Assembly (NCBI RefSeq): GCF_003967355.1
Contig: NZ_BIFH01000016.1
Span: forward strand, 425,904 to 489,903
DNA from: Embleya hyalina
GTDB taxonomy: Bacteria; Actinomycetota; Actinomycetes; Streptomycetales; Streptomycetaceae
Direction: 5' to 3'
Length of the DNA: 64,000 nucleotides
Shown: in pieces, positions 28,598 through 36,529 of the stretch
How positions within the stretch are numbered: position 1 is the first letter of the stretch
Layout: each line of letters starts with the position of its first letter
Program-made: the position numbers and the translations under genes
Notes under the pieces: model-generated
What the model was told of the DNA's origin: nothing
Seen by the model: only the letters and a program-made list of their open reading frames with translations
Databases searched by the model: none

Positions 28598-29590
28598 GTT
28601 CCGCACCGTGCGCCCCACCGCCCCCACCCGCTTGACCGTGCGGATGATCGGCGCCGTCTCCACCGCGTCGATGCCCGGCAGCGCGCCGATCCGGTCGGCG
28701 AGGTAGTCGTACAGCGCCTCGTCGCCGGCGCACAGGACCGTGGCGTACAGGTTGGTACGGCCCGTGGTCGCCGCCGCGTAGGCCACCTCGGGGTGGTCGG
28801 CCAGCGCGGCGCCGGTGGCGGCCAGATACGCGGGCCGGACCGACATCCACATCGTGGTCGCGGTCGGATTGCCCAGCGGGCGCTCGTCCACCTCCAGGTC
28901 GAAGAACAACGCGCCGGCCCCGCGCAACTGTGCGATCCGGCGGCGCACCGTGGACTCGTGTCGGCGGACCTCGACGGCGAGCGCGGCGTGCGACGCGCGC
29001 CCGTCCCGGCCCAGCGCGGCGACCAGGGCGTGGTCGAGCTCGCCCAGTTCCACCGCCTCGGCCCAGGTGGTCGGCGGCGGGAACCCGGGGGCGAGCGCGT
29101 CCTGCTGGGCCCGGTCCAGGGCCGGTCGGCCGAGCACCCACGCGGGGCCGTCCCAGGAGGAGGGGCCGCCCTTGAACATGCGCAACAACCGATGCGCGCT
29201 GATCGAGAGCACCCGCCGGGCGGCCGGGATCCGGTCCAGGAGCAGCGCGTCGCGATCCGCGTCGTCGGCGCCGGCCGCGACCAGGTGGCAGATGATCTCC
29301 GTACCGCCCGAGGCCAGCCGGACCCAGCGGGTGTCCTCCCGCTCGGCCAACGCCCGGGCCAGGCCGAGCGCCGCGCTGGGCACGCACCGCAGCCGCAGCA
29401 GCCACACGGCCTGTCCCACCGGGCGGGGATTGAGCCGCCCGACCACCCGCAGCCCGGCCGTCTCGCGCAGCCGCGCGTAGTGCCGGGCGACCATCTGGTC
29501 GGAGACGCCGAGCACCGAGGCGATTCGGCGCAGCGGCGCCCGTCCGTCGATTCCGAGTGCATGGATCAGCTGCAGATCGAGGTATTCCAC
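28592..29590 (-). CDS. Lrp/AsnC-family regulator with two fused units
   Basis: A 332-residue protein, about twice the usual length. The first half has an AsnC helix-turn-helix (LDLQLIHALGIDGRAPLRRIASVLGVSDQMVARHYARLRETAGL) and an effector domain. The second has another (LDHALVAALGRDGRASHAALAVEVRRHESTVRRRIAQLRGAGAL) followed by a second RAM-like domain ending LPGIDAVETAPIIRTVKRVG. This two-repeat form is common in actinomycetes. It is divergent from ubiD/ubiX with an 86-bp gap and likely controls them; the effector is probably the aromatic acid or an amino acid. Confidence 0.9.
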   Translation of the reverse strand: MEYLDLQLIHALGIDGRAPLRRIASVLGVSDQMVARHYARLRETAGLRVVGRLNPRPVGQAVWLLRLRCVPSAALGLARALAEREDTRWVRLASGGTEIICHLVAAGADDADRDALLLDRIPAARRVLSISAHRLLRMFKGGPSSWDGPAWVLGRPALDRAQQDALAPGFPPPTTWAEAVELGELDHALVAALGRDGRASHAALAVEVRRHESTVRRRIAQLRGAGALFFDLEVDERPLGNPTATTMWMSVRPAYLAATGAALADHPEVAYAAATTGRTNLYATVLCAGDEALYDYLADRIGALPGIDAVETAPIIRTVKRVGAVGRTVRNG

Positions 29591-29627
29591 GCATCCGGAG
29601 TCTATCCTCGGCGAAATCCGGCGTTCG

Positions 29628-29639
29628 CGAGCATGCTCG
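29628..29639. promoter_or_regulatory. Palindrome in the asnC-ubiD divergent promoter
   Basis: CGAGCATGCTCG is a perfect 12-bp palindrome in the 86-bp gap between the AsnC gene and ubiD, and is the only strong dyad there. It is a candidate AsnC binding site. Confidence 0.35.
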
Positions 29640-29676
29640 TTGCCGCCGCCCTCGACCGCTTCGGATCCTCGTCCCC

Positions 29677-31116
29677 ATGAGCGCTTTCACGGATCTGCGG
29701 CACTACATCGAGCATCTGACCGAAACCCTCGGCTCCGACGAGGTCCGCCGCGTGGACGGCGCGGACCGGGACGCGGACATCGGCGGGATCACCGAGCTGA
29801 TGGCGGAACGCGAGGGGCCCGCGCTGCTGTTCGACAACATCCCGGGATTCCCGCCCGGGTACCGGGTGTTCACCAATTTCATGGGCACGGCGGCGCGGAC
29901 CGCGGTGGCCCTGGGACTGGCGCCGGACACCCCCAAGCTGGACATCGTCCGGGCCTGGAAGGACCTGGCCGGGCGGCTGGAGCCGATCCCGCCGGTGCGG
30001 GTGGAGACCGGCGCGGTGCTGGAGAACGTGCTGGTCGGCGACGACGTCGACCTCGGCGTCTTCCCCACGCCGCGCTGGCACGACGGCGACGGCGGTCGCT
30101 ACATCGGCACGGCGTGCATGGTGATCACGCGCGACCCGGACACCGGCTGGGTCAACATCGGCACCTATCGGGCCTGCGTCCAGGGACGGGATCGGTTGTC
30201 CCTGTGGATGCTGGGCAATCGGCACGCCCTGGCCATCGCGCGCAAGTACTGGGCGCGCGGGCGGACCTGTCCGATCGCCGTGGTGGTGGGCCAGGACCCG
30301 ATCCTGTCCACCGCGGCGGCGATGGCGGCACCCGCCGGGATGTCGGAGTACGACCTGGCCGGCGGGCTGCGCGGGCGTGGTGTGGAGGTGCTGCTGCCGC
30401 CGGGCAGCGAACTGCCCGTCCCGGCGCACGCGGAGATCGTGATCGAGGGCGAACTGCCACCGGTCGAGGAGGAGTCGGTCCTGGAGGGTCCGTTCGGCGA
30501 GTGGACCGGCTACTACACCCACTCGGGTCAGGAGACCGTGGTGCGGGTGACCCGGATCCTGCACCGCGACGATCCGATCATCCTCGGCGCGCCGCCGATG
30601 TTGCCGACCGTGCCGGCCGGCGACCAGGCGGTTCCGCTCTACTCGGCCTCGGTGACGTGGGAGCACCTGGAGGCGTCCGGCGTCCAGAACGTCAAGGGCG
30701 TGTGGGCGTACGCCCGGCAGTTGATGATGGTCGTCTCGATCGAGCAGACCGGTGCGGGCGACGCGATGCACGCGCTGTTCGCCGCGCTGGGCCGCAAGCG
30801 CACCGGCGGCATGGAGCGCTACTTCGTGGTGGTCGACGAGGACATCGACATCACCGACATCAACCACGTGTTGTGGGCGATGTTCACCCGGGTCGACCCG
30901 AAGGAGTCGATCCAGGTGCTGCGCGCCCCGACCACCGCGATCGACCCGCGCCTGGCGCCGGAGCGGCGGGAGGCGGGGGATCTGTCGATGGGCGTCGTGC
31001 TGATCGACGCGTGCAAACCCTTCGCCTGGAAGGACCGGTTCCCGGCGGCGAATCGCTTCGACGAGGCGACCCGCGAGGCACTGCGTGGGCGCTGGAAGGG
31101 AGTCCTGCCCCTGTGA
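29677..31116 (+). CDS. ubiD: UbiD-family decarboxylase (prenylated-FMN dependent)
   Basis: A 479-residue protein of normal UbiD length. The characteristic N-terminal DLRHYIEHL, the central prFMN-binding region (GRYIGTACMVITRDPDTGWVNIGTYR), and the catalytic ELPPVEEESVLEGPFGEWTGYY with the conserved glutamates are present. The C-terminal DIDITDINHVLWAMFTRVDP segment is also typical. UbiD enzymes reversibly decarboxylate aromatic or alpha,beta-unsaturated acids using prenylated FMN made by UbiX, which is encoded next. A catabolic hydroxyarylic acid decarboxylase is more likely than a ubiquinone role, because actinomycetes use menaquinone. The substrate remains unknown. Confidence 0.93.
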   Translation: MSAFTDLRHYIEHLTETLGSDEVRRVDGADRDADIGGITELMAEREGPALLFDNIPGFPPGYRVFTNFMGTAARTAVALGLAPDTPKLDIVRAWKDLAGRLEPIPPVRVETGAVLENVLVGDDVDLGVFPTPRWHDGDGGRYIGTACMVITRDPDTGWVNIGTYRACVQGRDRLSLWMLGNRHALAIARKYWARGRTCPIAVVVGQDPILSTAAAMAAPAGMSEYDLAGGLRGRGVEVLLPPGSELPVPAHAEIVIEGELPPVEEESVLEGPFGEWTGYYTHSGQETVVRVTRILHRDDPIILGAPPMLPTVPAGDQAVPLYSASVTWEHLEASGVQNVKGVWAYARQLMMVVSIEQTGAGDAMHALFAALGRKRTGGMERYFVVVDEDIDITDINHVLWAMFTRVDPKESIQVLRAPTTAIDPRLAPERREAGDLSMGVVLIDACKPFAWKDRFPAANRFDEATREALRGRWKGVLPL

Positions 31117-31754
31117 CCGGCGCTCCGACTCCTCGGGAGCCCGCCGTGTCGACCGTTGCCCCCACCCGCCTCGTCGTCGGGATCACCGGCGCCACCGGCG
31201 CGCCGATCGCCGTTCGCCTGCTGGAGGTCCTGCGTGAACTGCCGCGGGTGGAGACCCATCTCGTGCTCAGCCCCTGGGGTCGCACCACGATCGGGGTGGA
31301 GACCCCGTACCCGGTGCGCAAGGTCGTCGAACTCGCCGATGTCACACACCGGTTCGGCGAGTTGGGGGCGACCGTCTCGTCCGGGTCGTATCCGGTGTCG
31401 GGCATGGTCGTGGTCCCGTGCAGCATGAAGACGCTGGCGGCGATCCGGCACGGCCTCGCCGACAATCTGATCACCCGAGCGGCCGATGTCACGCTCAAGG
31501 AGCGCCGACCGCTGGTCCTGGTGCCCCGGGAGACGCCGTTGAGCGAGATCCATCTGGAGAACATGCTCGCCCTGGCCCGGATGGGTGCGCGGATCGTGCC
31601 GCCGATGCCGGCGTTCTACGACAACCCGGGCAGTGTCGCCGACATCGTCGACCACATCGTGATGCGGCTGCTGGACCAACTGGGGTTGCCCCCGGGGGAG
31701 ACGGATCTCGCCGAGCGGTGGCCGGGTCTCGGCGACGTGCGAGGTCGGGACTGA
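31113..31754 (+). CDS. ubiX: UbiX flavin prenyltransferase
   Basis: A 213-residue flavoprotein with the UbiX signature: RLVVGITGATGAPIAVRLLEVL, then VSGMVVVPCSMKTLAAIRHGLADNLITRAADVTLKERRPLVLVPRETPLSEIHLENML. It joins dimethylallyl phosphate to FMN to make the UbiD cofactor. GTG 31113 overlaps the ubiD stop as GTGA and has GGGAG upstream; a second GTG at 31146 (MSTVAPTRL) would give a protein closer to usual length, so the start is uncertain by 11 codons. Co-translation with ubiD is clear in either case. Confidence 0.92.
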   Translation: MTGAPTPREPAVSTVAPTRLVVGITGATGAPIAVRLLEVLRELPRVETHLVLSPWGRTTIGVETPYPVRKVVELADVTHRFGELGATVSSGSYPVSGMVVVPCSMKTLAAIRHGLADNLITRAADVTLKERRPLVLVPRETPLSEIHLENMLALARMGARIVPPMPAFYDNPGSVADIVDHIVMRLLDQLGLPPGETDLAERWPGLGDVRGRD

Positions 31755-31758
31755 CCCG

Positions 31759-31794
31759 GGGGGCGGCGAGGTACGGGCACTCCTCGCCGCCCCC
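31759..31794. terminator. Bidirectional terminator hairpin
   Basis: A 13-bp perfect stem (31759-31771 with 31782-31794) and a 10-nt loop between convergent ubiX and the beta-propeller gene. Confidence 0.65.
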
Positions 31795-31800
31795 GGACGG

Positions 31801-33024
31801 TCAGCGGAAGACGCCGGTGTGGCCGAGCGAGTAGCGGCCCGGCTGCGGGTAGACGCACAGGCCGTGCGGGCCCACGCCGACCGGGATCCGGGCGAGCAGT
31901 TTGCCGTCGGTGGTGTCGATCGCGTACACCTCCGCGTTGTAGCGCCCGCTGAGCCACAACACCTTGCCGTCGGCGGACACCCCGCCCATGTCCGGGCTGC
32001 CGCCGCCGGGGAGTTCCCACTTGGCGGTCAGCGCGCCGGTGGCGAAGTCGAGGACCGAGATCGAGCCCTCGCCCCGGTTGGAGATGTACAGGCTCTTCGA
32101 GTCGCGGCTGGGGTACAGGCCGTGCGCGCCCTTGCCGGTGCGCAGCCGGGTCGGGGTGCCGAAGGTGTCGCCGTCGAGCACCCACACGCCGTCGGCCATC
32201 ATGTCGGCGATGTACCAGGTCTTGCCGTCGGGGGAGATCTTGACGTCCTGCGGCATCGAGCCCGACAGCGGGATCTTCTGCTTGGCCACCACCTTCATCT
32301 CGGCGGTGTCGACCTTGAGCAGTTCGCCGGAGAACTCGCAGGAGACGATGAAGTACTTGCCGTCGGGGGAGAAGTCCGCGTGGTTGACGCCCGCGCACTG
32401 ACTGGGCTCCGCCTTGACCACGGCCATCGTGTGCGCGTCGCGGAAGACCAACTGGCGGTCCATCGAGGCCATCACGACCGCGTACTTGCCGTCCGGGGTG
32501 AAGTAGAGGTTGTACGGGTCGTCCACCGGCACCGGCGTGCCGACCTTGCCGGTGGCCGGGTCGAGCGGGGTGAGTGTGTCGCCGAGGTCGTTGTTGACCC
32601 ACAACGTCTTCAAGTCCCAGGAGGGCACCACGTGTTGCGGCTGGTGGCCGACCTTGATCGTCTCGATCACCTTGTAGGTGGCCGGGTCGATCACGCTCAC
32701 CGTGTTCGACTCGGTGTTGGGTACGTACACCCGCGACGGGAAGCCCTTGACCGCGTCGGCGAGCATGCCGGGGCGGTCGGCGGCGTACAGGTCGTGCGGG
32801 TCCAGCGGCGGCGGCATGCCCGGGAGCAGGTTGGCCGGTACGGGGGCCGGCTGAGCGGGGACCGGAGCGGCCTCCACCGGTGCGGCCGAGGACTTGACCG
32901 GGGCGGGATTCGCCGTGGTGTCCGTCGACGACGCGCACGCGGCGGAGCCGACCAGACAGCAGCCGGCCAGGAACAGCGCGGTGCGGCCGGGGCGGCGGCG
33001 GGTGGGGGAGAGGTGAGTGGTCAT
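31801..33024 (-). CDS. YncE-like beta-propeller lipoprotein
   Basis: A 407-residue exported protein. The N-terminus carries a lipobox LAGC with Cys22, followed by an Ala/Pro-rich linker (about 30-65). The rest is a seven-bladed propeller made of repeats such as RVYVPNTESNTVSVIDPATYKVIETIKVG, LYFTPDGKYAVV and LYISNRGEGSISVLDFATG. These folds bind ligands or partners on the cell surface; no active site is evident. The ATG shares one base with the stop of the upstream NodB-like gene, so the two are co-translated and probably act together at the cell envelope. Confidence 0.87.
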   Translation of the reverse strand: MTTHLSPTRRRPGRTALFLAGCCLVGSAACASSTDTTANPAPVKSSAAPVEAAPVPAQPAPVPANLLPGMPPPLDPHDLYAADRPGMLADAVKGFPSRVYVPNTESNTVSVIDPATYKVIETIKVGHQPQHVVPSWDLKTLWVNNDLGDTLTPLDPATGKVGTPVPVDDPYNLYFTPDGKYAVVMASMDRQLVFRDAHTMAVVKAEPSQCAGVNHADFSPDGKYFIVSCEFSGELLKVDTAEMKVVAKQKIPLSGSMPQDVKISPDGKTWYIADMMADGVWVLDGDTFGTPTRLRTGKGAHGLYPSRDSKSLYISNRGEGSISVLDFATGALTAKWELPGGGSPDMGGVSADGKVLWLSGRYNAEVYAIDTTDGKLLARIPVGVGPHGLCVYPQPGRYSLGHTGVFR

Positions 33025-33821
33025 CAGGTGACGAGCTCCGACATCGTGACCGCCCGCAGTCCGCGGGTGCGTAGGCCGTCGAGGATGGCGGGCATCGCGG
33101 CTACGGTGCCCGGGTGTCCGAAGTGCAGGCTGACCACCGAACCGGGTCGCACGTTGTCGAGCACGGTGCGGGTGACGGCGGTGGGGCCGGGGTCGGTGAA
33201 ATCCAGTGAGTCCAGGTCGTAGCCCAGGCAGTGGGCGTATCCGGCGCGCCGGGCCTGGGCGGAGACGACGGGGGTGCAGTCCTCGGCCCGGGAGGGCCGG
33301 AACCAGCGTCCGATCGAGCCGGTGAGCCGCCTGAGTCGGTCGGCGCAGTCGGTGATCTCGGCGTAGGTGCGTTCGGCGGACATCGTGGAGATGTCGCCGT
33401 GGTTCATCGTGTGGTTGCCCAGTTCGTGCCCACCGGCCAACACCCGTCCGGCCATGCGCGGTTGTTCGTCCAGCCACGACCCCACGGCCAGGACCGTCCC
33501 GCGCGCCCCGGCCGCCTCCAGGAGGCCGAGCAGCGAGTCGGCGCTCTCCGCGCTGCCCTGACCGTGGAAGGTCAGCGCCACGCCCGGCCGATCGGGCGGG
33601 CCGGAGGCGACGTGGAACGGCAGGTCGGCGGGCAGCGGCGGCGGTTCGGCGCCGGCGCTCGGGCCGGAAGATCCGCTCGGAGCGGGGGTGTTGCCGCCGG
33701 GCGCGGCGGCGGGGGTGCGGATCGCCGAGGGGTGGGAGTCGTCGCCGCAGCCGCTCACGGCCGCACCGAGCGCGGCCGCTCCGGCGAGACGTCGAAGCAC
33801 GCTTCGGCGATCCAGAGGCAT
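33024..33821 (-). CDS. Atypical NodB-type polysaccharide deacetylase-like lipoprotein
   Basis: A 265-residue protein with a twin-arginine-like signal (DRRSVLRRLAG) and lipobox VSGC at Cys25. The NodB fold is recognisable: ALTFHGQG at the first motif, HELGNHTMNHGDISTM at the second, RPSRAE at the third, and VVSLHFGHPG at the last. Canonical enzymes have TFDDGP with the catalytic and metal-binding Asp pair; here positions 84-89 read TFHGQG, while His137 and His141 of the HxxxH motif remain. Activity, if any, must use different chemistry. Co-translated with the beta-propeller lipoprotein. Confidence 0.85.
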   Translation of the reverse strand: MPLDRRSVLRRLAGAAALGAAVSGCGDDSHPSAIRTPAAAPGGNTPAPSGSSGPSAGAEPPPLPADLPFHVASGPPDRPGVALTFHGQGSAESADSLLGLLEAAGARGTVLAVGSWLDEQPRMAGRVLAGGHELGNHTMNHGDISTMSAERTYAEITDCADRLRRLTGSIGRWFRPSRAEDCTPVVSAQARRAGYAHCLGYDLDSLDFTDPGPTAVTRTVLDNVRPGSVVSLHFGHPGTVAAMPAILDGLRTRGLRAVTMSELVT

Positions 33822-34068
33822 CACCCTCGCGACCTTACGGGCCGAAACCGGGAACGAACGGTATGTACACGCTCGATTACCGTACGTGTCGCGGGGTGGG
33901 TGTGCGGTGGGTGGGTGGAGCGTGTGGCGGGTGCGCGGTAGGCGTGCGATGGGCGTGCGGCGGGGGCGGCGCCCGGCCGGAGCGCTCCGTGCGTCGCCGC
34001 CGGCCGGGCCGCGTACCGGACCCGGACCCGAGGTGGACGGCCTCGGGGCGGGTGGGTCCGGCGGACGA

Positions 34069-34394
34069 TCAGTGGTGCGGCCGGAGGCCGACACCCACGC
34101 CGTTGCCGGTCGGCACGCACACGTGGTTGTCGAACCTGCCGCGGTCGCCGGTCACCCGCTCGGTGACCGCCTTGCCGTGGTTGTCGTGGGTCGGGTACCA
34201 GGTCCGATGTTCCCGGCGGGGCTTGTGGTCGCGGTTGTTCGAACGGTTCGGTGCCGGCTCGGTGTCGGCCGGGCGGCTCGGTGCCGCGGGGGTGTCGCGC
34301 TCGGCGGCGTGGGCCCGGGTCACCACGGCCCCGAATCGCCGAGCGCGGCCGTCGTGGCGAGCACGGCGACCGCCGTGCGCGCAGGCATCTTCAT
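34069..34394 (-). pseudogene. Frameshifted gene for a small secreted protein
   Basis: ATG 34394, with GAGGA about 8 nt upstream, starts MKMPARTAVAVLATTAALG, a clear signal-peptide beginning, but the frame stops at 34320 after 24 codons. The adjacent frame continues with FGAVVTRAHAAERDTPAAPS and then a hydrophilic region ending FDNHVCVPTGNGVGVGLRPHH at 34069. Joining the two frames near 34333-34345 restores an uninterrupted signal peptide ending AHA|AE and a mature protein of about 75-80 residues. A single missing base (or two extra) explains this. I do not recognise the mature sequence. A sequencing error cannot be excluded. Confidence 0.6.
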
Positions 34395-34624
34395 CGCTGG
34401 GTCCTCTTCTCTCGGTGCGGGCCGCACACCCCACGCGGCGGCGCCGCAGTCGCTCGCGGAGGGCGGGCAGGCCCTCCGGGGCCGGGCCTACCCAGGTGAA
34501 CGCCCGGGACGACTTCGGAGCGTGAATGCCACTCCGATGGCGTAACGGGTTCGTCGGGCGGTCCGGTACCGGGGGGTTCGAGCGGGGGTTCGAGCGCGTG
34601 GGCGGGACACGCTAGGGTCCGGCG

Positions 34625-35290
34625 ATGCGCATGTATCTCTCGTCGTTTCGGCTCGGTGAACACCCGGACCGGCTGGTCGCGTTGCTGGGTGGGGTGGATG
34701 GTGCCGGTGCGGGAGGCGTGCCGATCGCGGTGATCGCCAACGCGATCGACGACCGGCCGGCCGAGGTGCGGGCCGCCTGCGTCGGCTCCGAGTTCGTCGC
34801 GCTGCGCGAGCTGGGACTGCGTCCGACCGAGGTCGACCTGCGGACGTTCTTCGACCGGCCGCCGGGCGAAGTCGCCGCCGCGCTGGCCGGGTTCCCGGCC
34901 GTCTGGGTGCGCGGCGGCAACGTGTTCCTGCTGCGCCACGCGCTCGCCCGCAGCGGTGCGGACGGTGTCCTGGTCGATCTGCTGCGGCGCGACGCGGTGG
35001 TCTACGGCGGGTACAGCGCGGGCGCCTGTGTGCTCGCGCCCGACCTGCGCGGCCTGGAGCGCTGCGACGACGCGGACGCGGTGACCGAGGTGTACGGCCG
35101 GCCGGTGCGGTGGGACGGGTTGGGCGTGCTGGACCACGCCGTCGTCCCGCACGTGGACTCCCCGGACCACCCCGAGTCGGCTCTGCTCGCCGCGGTCGTG
35201 GCCGATTACCGTGCCCGGGGTGTACCGCATCGCACGTTGCGGGACGGGCAGGTGCTGCTGGTCGACGGGGAACGGACGACCGTCGTGTGA
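34625..35290 (+). CDS. Peptidase S51-like protein (peptidase E / cyanophycinase fold)
   Basis: A 221-residue protein with the class I glutamine-amidotransferase-like fold of family S51. The nucleophile elbow is VVYGGYSAGACVLAP with Ser131; AVWVRGGNVFLLRHAL provides the glycine-rich strand, and HVDSPDHPES supplies acidic and His residues. Peptidase E cleaves Asp-X dipeptides; related proteins act on cyanophycin or other substrates. The start ATG 34625 gives the normal N-terminus of the family. It is separate in orientation from both neighbours. Confidence 0.85.
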   Translation: MRMYLSSFRLGEHPDRLVALLGGVDGAGAGGVPIAVIANAIDDRPAEVRAACVGSEFVALRELGLRPTEVDLRTFFDRPPGEVAAALAGFPAVWVRGGNVFLLRHALARSGADGVLVDLLRRDAVVYGGYSAGACVLAPDLRGLERCDDADAVTEVYGRPVRWDGLGVLDHAVVPHVDSPDHPESALLAAVVADYRARGVPHRTLRDGQVLLVDGERTTVV

Positions 35291-35347
35291 GGCGGCGGGC
35301 CCACGCGGTGACCCGCCTCGGGGCGCGCGCCGCGACCCGTGCCCCTG

Positions 35348-36322
35348 CTACGCCGCGCCCGAGAGCGCCCCGTCGTACGCGCGCAGCACGTTCAGCGCGT
35401 CGACGGTGATCGCCGGGCGGGCCTCGGCGCGCACCGTGGGCGACCACTCCGCCCAGCGCAGCGGCCAGCCGCCGTCCTCCTCCTGCGCGGCGGCCAGTGC
35501 GCGCAGGCCCCGGCGCAGTTCGGCGTCGGTGAACCACGCGCGGGCCGTGCTCTCGGGGTTCGGCGCGAAGTCGTGCGGCAGGTGGTACTCGCCGACGGCG
35601 TACCCCGGGGCGAGCCGGGCCTGCTCCGGATGGGCCGGGTCGAGCAGCACCAGCCGCTGTTCGCGCACCAGTTCGCCCAGTCGGCGAGCCTGCGTCCGGG
35701 CCCACCGCCGGTCCGGGACGCCGTCGAGGAAGGTCACCGCCGCCTCGACCTCGTAGGGGTGGGTGGTCCGCAACCGCTCGACGGCGGTGCGGCAGAACTC
35801 GGTCGCGGCCGGCAGCCACGGGTGTTCGACCCCGGCGCGCAGCAGCGGGCCGACGATCCAGCCGGTCGGGATCAGTCCCGGGACCGGCGGGTCCGGCACG
35901 ATCAGCCACGGCGGGTGCGGGTAGTCGCGCAGCCCGGGCAGGGCCGGCGGCACCCCGCCCGCGTCGCCGGCCACGTCCGCCAGCCAGTCGCACAGGCGGG
36001 TCGTGTCCGGGCCGTGCAGCGCGTCCGCCTCGGCCAGGATCGGCATGGTGGTGCGCAGCGTGGCCGGTTGCGGCTCGGGTCCGCGCACGTCGGGCTCCAA
36101 GCCGTACGCGTAGGCACCCTCGGGGGTGCGATATCCGGCCAGGGCGGCGAGCAGTCCGGCCCGATCGGGCTCGGTCCGCGCCGTGCGCCCGCCGCCGGCC
36201 CCCGGCTCGGCCGGCTTGCCGGTGCCGAACAGGTAGGCGAATCGGCGCTGTTCCAGTACTCGGCCCGAGGCCCACAGGAAACGTTCGGCCCGGTCGATCG
36301 TGTCGTTCGTGATCCACTCCAT
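35348..36322 (-). CDS. Predicted alpha/alpha-toroid protein of unknown function
   Basis: A 324-residue soluble protein. GLLAALAGYRTPEGAYAYGLEPDVRGPEPQPATLRTTMPIL and ALAAAQEEDGGWPLRWAEWSP look like prenyltransferase/terpene-cyclase-type alpha/alpha-barrel repeats (the GGW motif), and there is an acidic TFLDGVPDRRW segment. No DxDD or aspartate-rich catalytic motif of terpene cyclases is present, so enzymatic function is not claimed. The start MEWITNDTIDRAERFLW at 36322 is a natural N-terminus. The gene is divergent from the secreted-protein gene that follows. Confidence 0.7.
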   Translation of the reverse strand: MEWITNDTIDRAERFLWASGRVLEQRRFAYLFGTGKPAEPGAGGGRTARTEPDRAGLLAALAGYRTPEGAYAYGLEPDVRGPEPQPATLRTTMPILAEADALHGPDTTRLCDWLADVAGDAGGVPPALPGLRDYPHPPWLIVPDPPVPGLIPTGWIVGPLLRAGVEHPWLPAATEFCRTAVERLRTTHPYEVEAAVTFLDGVPDRRWARTQARRLGELVREQRLVLLDPAHPEQARLAPGYAVGEYHLPHDFAPNPESTARAWFTDAELRRGLRALAAAQEEDGGWPLRWAEWSPTVRAEARPAITVDALNVLRAYDGALSGAA

Positions 36323-36529
36323 GGTTCGACGCTAGGCGCCCGGACGGGTCGGGTATTGAACGAATCGGACATCGGCGTGCCGCCGGCCCGCCGCGTGGCC
36401 GGGGCGTGTCGGGACGTGGGCCCGGTGATGACGGTTGGTGGAATTTGCCCGTGCGGGGGTTGGCCCGCGCCCGTTCCGCCGGCCACGGTGGGCAGGTCGG
36501 ACTCACCCATCTCGTTCGGGGGATTGCTC

